Below the pieces are notes generated by a model. The model did no database searches, was not told the DNA's origin, and saw only the letters and a program-made list of their open reading frames with translations. The position numbers were made by a program, and so were the translations under genes. From Bacteroidota bacterium (GTDB taxonomy: Bacteria > Bacteroidota > Bacteroidia > Sphingobacteriales > Sphingobacteriaceae), in contig JABDEQ010000025.1 in assembly GCA_013286985.1 (NCBI GenBank), positions 1 to 29,309 on the forward strand: 29,309 nucleotides of DNA, given 5' to 3'. Shown here piece after piece: positions 25,768-29,309 of the stretch. Positions within the stretch are counted from its first letter, which is position 1. Every line of letters begins with the position of its first letter.

Positions 25768-26054
25768 TCATAATTAATCAAATGTGCCAGATTGTCTGAC
25801 ACTCTATTGTCTGGGTATGATCTTAAAAAAGATGCTGATACAACTTCAACTTTTTCACCATCCTTCCAATAAGAAGTTTGATAGTTCCAAATCCAGGTTA
25901 CTGCCTGATTGAATGGACCGATTAGCAGTCTGACCGCATCAGCTTTTGTAGTCTTTACACCTTCGCTAATAGAGTTGGGGCTTACCGTATGAAGTGCGTA
26001 GTGGGTAATCACACCACCTGTTTTCCATACGCCGGATATTTTATATTGCGCCAT
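25758..26054 (-). CDS. DUF3892 family protein (98 aa)
   Basis: The small alpha/beta protein shows the DUF3892 signature: an N-terminal strand (YKISGVWKTGGVITHYALHT), TKADAVRLLIG in the middle, then a Trp-rich loop and VEVVSASFLRSYPDNRVSDNLAHL, close to the family ending YLRTxPxxxxxDNL. The molecular function of DUF3892 is unknown. It is the first gene after promoter module 2, with a 29-nt leader, and overlaps the KTSC-like gene, so it leads a four-gene operon. No signal peptide, so the product is cytosolic. Confidence 0.82.
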   Translation of the reverse strand: MAQYKISGVWKTGGVITHYALHTVSPNSISEGVKTTKADAVRLLIGPFNQAVTWIWNYQTSYWKDGEKVEVVSASFLRSYPDNRVSDNLAHLINYDWL

Positions 26055-26083
26055 TCTTTTAAGTATTAAATTGTTTTAATACT

Positions 26084-26131
26084 CAAAATTACACGGGCCT
26101 AAGGCCAAATTTTTACGGGAAACCGTAAAGC
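26084..26131 (-). promoter_or_regulatory. Palindrome plus -7 box promoter, module 2
   Basis: On the coding (minus) strand the order is GCTTTACGGTTTCCCGTAAA (26131-26112), 20 nt, then TAATTTTG (26091-26084), a perfect TAnnTTTG box, and 29 nt to the ATG of DUF3892. The 20-nt gap also contains GGCCTTAGGCC, a local symmetric element (about 26096-26106). No -33 TTTG at the usual distance; the palindrome occupies that place. Confidence 0.85.
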
Positions 26132-26283
26132 GCCAGGCTATTTAAAAATCAGAAAAGATATTGATTGAATATTCCTGTCTTTGGTTCGGGTACCAACGGA
26201 TTTGCTAAAATTTTAAATTTCGACCCGCTATTAATGCTTAACAGCAGATCGAAATTTATATTAAACGGAGAGCTAAATCCTTG

Positions 26284-26418
26284 TCATTTCTTTGGCTTAG
26301 GTTCGTGAGGTTTCAGATCGGGATATTTTGGCTGGTCAACCCGTCTTCTTCTGTCATCTGAGCCGTCATCTTTTTTGGGTTTCGGGCCAGGTTTAATTGC
26401 TTGAATTTTTTCCATCAT
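26284..26418 (-). CDS. 44-aa charged, Pro/Lys-rich peptide
   Basis: A 45-codon frame starting with two Met codons (26418 and 26415) and ending in TGA. The product is unusually biased: KPGPKPKKDDGSDDRRRR, then VDQPKYPDLKPHEPKPKK. It is intrinsically disordered by composition and carries both acidic and basic patches. An A-rich leader precedes it. It lies 163 nt after the SPFH gene on the same strand and could share its transcript. Short charged Pro-rich peptides occur in several Bacteroidota genomes, but I cannot name the family. Real gene status is probable rather than certain. Confidence 0.5.
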   Translation of the reverse strand: MMEKIQAIKPGPKPKKDDGSDDRRRRVDQPKYPDLKPHEPKPKK

Positions 26419-26581
26419 AATGAAAGTTTTAGTTTTGAAATTTGTGTTAAAGATCTGAATTTGTATAAATCTAGTAGTAATAATTCTAGCTACTTACGGT
26501 TTTACATAATAAGGCGCACCAGTTCGCACCGGTTTTAAAGCTATCTATTATACGTCTTTTCCTTTTTAATAGAGGAAAAGA

Positions 26582-27574
26582 CTATTTATTCGATGTGGTT
26601 AGGAATTCTTTGATGCCACCAATCGAACTCAAAACGCCGGTTGCTTCAAATGGCATATAGATGACTTTGTTGTCTTTACCAGAAACCATTTCTCCGAGCG
26701 TATCAATATAACGCACGGCGAGTAGGTAATTAACGGGATCACTTTTGGTCGAGCCAATTGCCTGTGTAATTTTTTGTATAGCCTCTGCTTCGCCCTGAGC
26801 TGTTCTGATTCTTGCCTGAGCCTCGCCTTCAGCTCTTAATATTAAAGATTGCTTGTCCCCTTCAGCGCTATTAATTGTTGCCGCTTTCAAGCCTTCAGAT
26901 TGTAAAATCTGTGATTGTTTTTCGCCTTCCGCCTCTAATACTTTGGCACGTTTATCCCTTTCGGCACGCATTTGTTTTTCCATCGCTGCTCTGATTTCTT
27001 GGGGCGGATTTATATCCTGTAATTCAACCCTATTGACTTTTACACCCCACTTATGACCAGCCTCGTCCAGGACGGTCCTTAATTTCCCATTGATGGTATC
27101 TCTTGATGTTAATGTCTGGTCTAAATCCATTTCACCAATTACATTTCTTAAAGTTGTTTGCGTGAGCTTTTCGATCGCGTCCGGCAGATTAGAAATTTCA
27201 TAAACTACTTTTACAGGATCAACAATTTGAAAATAAATGATGGCATTAATTTCGGTGCCAACATTATCTTTCGTGATCACGTTTTGTTTAGGGAATTCAT
27301 AAACAGTTTCCCTGAGATCAAGCTTGGTAATCGGCCTGTTCGTGATGATACTTTTACCTGACAAGTTGATGTCCTGTTTAACAAAACGCCAAATTATTTC
27401 TCGCGGCCTGTCAAAAATTGGCCAAATGATATTGATTCCGGATGGTAAAGTTCGGTTGTATCGGCCAAGCCTTTCAATAACCATTGTTTCCGATTGCTGT
27501 ACGATTTTAAATCCCAGCGCTGCAAAGACAATTACAAAAATTGCAATTAATCCTAAAATTATTGTGATACCCAT
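26582..27574 (-). CDS. SPFH/band 7 (stomatin-like) membrane protein (330 aa)
   Basis: One N-terminal membrane helix (about 3-25) and a full SPFH/PHB domain (about 26-190; SETMVIERLGRYNRTLPSG, VGVKVNRVELQDINPP) are followed by a coiled-coil region rich in AEGEKQSQILQSEGLKAA repeats (about 190-265) and a hydrophilic tail with a conserved PFEATGVLSSIGG motif. Length and architecture match the YbbK/QmcA subgroup of about 300-330 aa. These proteins oligomerise in membrane microdomains and are usually encoded with an NfeD protein, as here: the NfeD gene lies 3 nt upstream. Role in membrane organisation or protein quality control is established for the family, not measured here. Confidence 0.93.
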   Translation of the reverse strand: MGITIILGLIAIFVIVFAALGFKIVQQSETMVIERLGRYNRTLPSGINIIWPIFDRPREIIWRFVKQDINLSGKSIITNRPITKLDLRETVYEFPKQNVITKDNVGTEINAIIYFQIVDPVKVVYEISNLPDAIEKLTQTTLRNVIGEMDLDQTLTSRDTINGKLRTVLDEAGHKWGVKVNRVELQDINPPQEIRAAMEKQMRAERDKRAKVLEAEGEKQSQILQSEGLKAATINSAEGDKQSLILRAEGEAQARIRTAQGEAEAIQKITQAIGSTKSDPVNYLLAVRYIDTLGEMVSGKDNKVIYMPFEATGVLSSIGGIKEFLTTSNK

Positions 27575-27577
27575 GGT

Positions 27578-28030
27578 TTAAGTTTTTTTATGAAGTTTTA
27601 CGATTAGTGTTGTGCTGTTTACTTTTAGTATTTCGACATTTTGGCCTTCGTCAATTAACGTTTCATCCGCGGTGACCGCTTTCCAGTTATCTCCTTCAAC
27701 CATCACGCGGCCTTGATTTTTCGAATGATCGATGGCTACGACTACTTTTCCGATTTTTCCAACTAAAGCATAAACATTCGTTTCAAAGTTGCGGTTGCTC
27801 CTATGAGCGTATTTAATCATCAAGGGTCTTGCAAAAATGAAGCTTAAGATGGTGCCTAATGAAAACGAAAACAATTGAATCTTTAAATGATATCCAAGAA
27901 ATGCGAATACGGCAGATAAAATACAACCGAGTGCAAATGAAGCCGCTAAAAAAGTCGGAAAAAAAGCTTCCACTATCAAAAGTAGTATAGTGATTATCAA
28001 CCAAATTTCCCAAAAAGAGACGTTATGCAT
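27578..28030 (-). CDS. NfeD-family membrane protein (150 aa)
   Basis: A short NfeD protein without the long N-terminal protease-like domain. There are three membrane segments in the first roughly 75 residues (WEIWLIITILLLIVEAFFP, ASFALGCILSAVFAFLGY, and LFSFSLGTILSFIFARP), then a small OB-fold domain from about 90-147 (VGKIGKVVVAIDHSKNQGRV, then VMVEGDNWKAVT). This is the NfeD1b-like form. It is directly upstream of the SPFH gene with a 3-nt gap, the standard co-transcribed pair. The two proteins are expected to associate at the membrane. Its promoter must be in 28031-28297; no palindrome module was found there. Confidence 0.9.
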   Translation of the reverse strand: MHNVSFWEIWLIITILLLIVEAFFPTFLAASFALGCILSAVFAFLGYHLKIQLFSFSLGTILSFIFARPLMIKYAHRSNRNFETNVYALVGKIGKVVVAIDHSKNQGRVMVEGDNWKAVTADETLIDEGQNVEILKVNSTTLIVKLHKKT

Positions 28031-28297
28031 TTTAATGATTGTGACGGTTAATTTAAATTTAACGATTTTTTTTAATGCTATGATAATAAGGTAATTAACT
28101 TAAATAATAAACTGATTTTTAAAATCCAACTCTTTCTACCAATAAGATTGTCAGGGAGTGGCTGTTGTATTTGACCGCTAATCCCGGACTAGTTTCTGCT
28201 TTCAGTGAAGTTGCAGTAAGAACGAACAAAAAAACAGCAAAACTTTTGAATAGGATTTCATGCGTTAAAGTGATAAGGTTTAGATATAAGTATATGG

Positions 28298-28681
28298 TTA
28301 GCCAATATGAATGATCGCTTCGTTTAAAGCATTTACAATTTGCAGAATATAGTTCCTGTCTTTGGACACGATACTGTTGACTTCCCCGGCGTTGGTACTG
28401 ATCCTTACGGCAAAGTCGTTTTTTGTGAAGAACAAGATAAGTGCTCCAAACAACAATAGTCCAATTCCGTAAAGACGCACTTCATCCGAAAAAAGCAGCA
28501 GGATGCCTATGGTAATAATTATAGCGGGCAGCCTCCGGCTTTTTACAATTTCAAAAAGGTGTACTGAGGAGATGTTTCGCATCGCATAGGTTTTTGAATG
28601 CGTGATGTACCTGGTTTGAGTAACTTTTATCTGGCCGTCCTGATAAAACATGATTTCTTTTTGCGCGAGATTTTCCATCAT
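28298..28681 (-). CDS. DUF6232 family membrane protein (127 aa)
   Basis: The start is the first of two adjacent Met codons (MMENLAQKE). Residues about 10-45 hold the strand-rich N-terminal segment (MFYQDGQIKVTQTRYITH, then TYAMRNISSVHLFEI), two transmembrane helices lie at about 52-85, and the C-terminal part is beta/alpha (DFAVRISTNAGEVNSIVSKD, then ILQIVNALNEAI). The pattern is that of DUF6232, which looks like a PH-like domain split by a membrane hairpin. It is transcribed from promoter module 3 with a 23-nt leader and seems monocistronic. Function unknown. Confidence 0.82.
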   Translation of the reverse strand: MMENLAQKEIMFYQDGQIKVTQTRYITHSKTYAMRNISSVHLFEIVKSRRLPAIIITIGILLLFSDEVRLYGIGLLLFGALILFFTKNDFAVRISTNAGEVNSIVSKDRNYILQIVNALNEAIIHIG

Positions 28682-28704
28682 TGTTGCTGTTGTTTTGACT
28701 TACT

Positions 28705-28752
28705 CAAAAATAGCGAGGCAACAGATCAAGTCTTTACGGGAAACCGTAAAGC
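28705..28752 (-). promoter_or_regulatory. Palindrome plus -7 box promoter, module 3
   Basis: On the coding (minus) strand the order is GCTTTACGGTTTCCCGTAAA (28752-28733), 20 nt, then TATTTTTG (28712-28705), a perfect TAnnTTTG box, and 23 nt to the ATG of the DUF6232 gene. The geometry is identical to modules 1 and 2. The palindrome lies 36 nt beyond the stop of the response regulator gene and is not followed by a U-tract, so it is not that gene's terminator. Confidence 0.85.
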
Positions 28753-28788
28753 AGAAACTATTTCAAAAAGATTTAGAAAGGAGAGTGA

Positions 28789-29309
28789 TCAGATAATACC
28801 CATGTCTTTGCAGAAAACGACGAGTTGTTCGTTTTTTGAAAAATCCAGTGTTTCCTTGATCAGGTTAAGCCGTTTTTCAACGCTGCTCAGCCCGGATGGT
28901 TTGATATTGTTTTGCTGCAAGTAGGCAGGGATATCTTTTTGCAGCATGCCGCGGGAAAGCTGGGTGATAATAGTGATGTCAAACTCGGTGAAAGTATGTG
29001 TGTTTTTCTTTTTGACCGTTTGCCGGAGATGTGCCGGGTAATACAGTTTGTTTTTATAAATAGCTTCTATGGCCATTTTAAGTTCCTGTGCGTCGTGGCG
29101 TGCTTTACGGACATAGCCGTTGACCCCCAATTCATTAAACAACTCATCAATGGTTGCCGCGCGGTTGTCCGCGGAAAATACAAGGACTTTTAAGCCTGGT
29201 TGCAACTGCCTGGCGGCGGTAATAAGCGCGGTGCCTCCTGAGAGTGCTTGTTCCTGGTAATCGGCTTCAAATGAAAGATCGGTAATCAGGAGCTCATAAG
29301 GCTGCGTAT
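28789..29309 (-). CDS. NarL/LuxR-type response regulator, 5' end missing
   Basis: The frame stays open to the right edge, so the gene continues beyond the window; a TTG at 29205 is internal, not the start. The visible part begins within the receiver domain: PYELLITDLSF holds the likely phospho-accepting Asp, LKVLVFSADN the conserved Ser after strand 4, and GVNGYVRK the Lys after strand 5. A linker leads to a C-terminal HTH (FTEFDITIITQLSRGMLQKD, then GLSSVEKRLNLIKETL) of the NarL/FixJ type. It ends 36 nt before the palindrome of module 3 and is on the same strand. A protein of this type would bind an 18-bp palindrome as a dimer, which fits that element; the link is inference. Confidence 0.85.
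   Translation of the reverse strand, partial: TQPYELLITDLSFEADYQEQALSGGTALITAARQLQPGLKVLVFSADNRAATIDELFNELGVNGYVRKARHDAQELKMAIEAIYKNKLYYPAHLRQTVKKKNTHTFTEFDITIITQLSRGMLQKDIPAYLQQNNIKPSGLSSVEKRLNLIKETLDFSKNEQLVVFCKDMGII

Overview
The window looks like chromosomal DNA from a Bacteroidota member, most plausibly a soil or freshwater Sphingobacteriaceae such as Mucilaginibacter or Pedobacter. This rests on A-rich leaders without Shine-Dalgarno sequences, three promoters with the Bacteroidota -7 box TAnnTTTG, lipoproteins with Bacteroidota-style lipoboxes, and families typical of the phylum (DUF3892, KTSC, DUF6232, solitary HsdR_N proteins). The genus is inference. No tRNA, rRNA or CRISPR array was seen.

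Region A (1-13740, all minus strand) encodes very large beta-rich proteins with no signal peptide. In transcription order they are a 530-aa Ig-like protein, a 1151-aa protein with a metzincin zinc site at its extreme C-terminus, a 200-aa lipoprotein whose ATG overlaps the protease stop, a 2113-aa giant with a LamG-like segment, and a protein of at least 499 aa that runs off the left edge. The last four are packed like an operon. DNA from about 7 kb to 12 kb is clearly AT-richer than 1-6.5 kb, and the change falls inside the giant gene. The set resembles exported or delivered surface/effector proteins, but no secretion or injection-system structural gene lies in the window.

Region B (14052-21325) is mixed. 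It holds a small exported Cys/His protein, an IS630-type transposase with an extra N-terminal HTH region, an S1/P1 nuclease fused to an OB-fold-like domain with all nine zinc ligands present, a two-gene lipoprotein/helical-protein unit, a 732-aa leaderless protein ending in amphipathic helices, and a 120-aa repeat protein.

Region C (21413-29309, all minus strand) is the most interesting. Three transcription units each start with the same module: an 18-bp palindrome, TTTACGG-TTTC-CCGTAAA on the coding strand, then exactly 20 nt, then a perfect TAnnTTTG box. The units are (1) a 93-aa protein plus a solitary HsdR N-terminal nuclease-like protein; (2) DUF3892, KTSC-like, a four-TM coiled-coil protein and a membrane-anchored VWA-like protein; (3) a DUF6232 membrane protein. 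The palindrome covers the position of the -33 element, which suggests activator-dependent promoters. A NarL/LuxR-type response regulator next to the third site is a natural candidate regulator. An NfeD/SPFH pair and a 44-aa charged peptide gene lie between these units without a visible copy of the module. I interpret region C as part of a co-regulated, possibly stress- or conflict-related regulon whose job is unknown.
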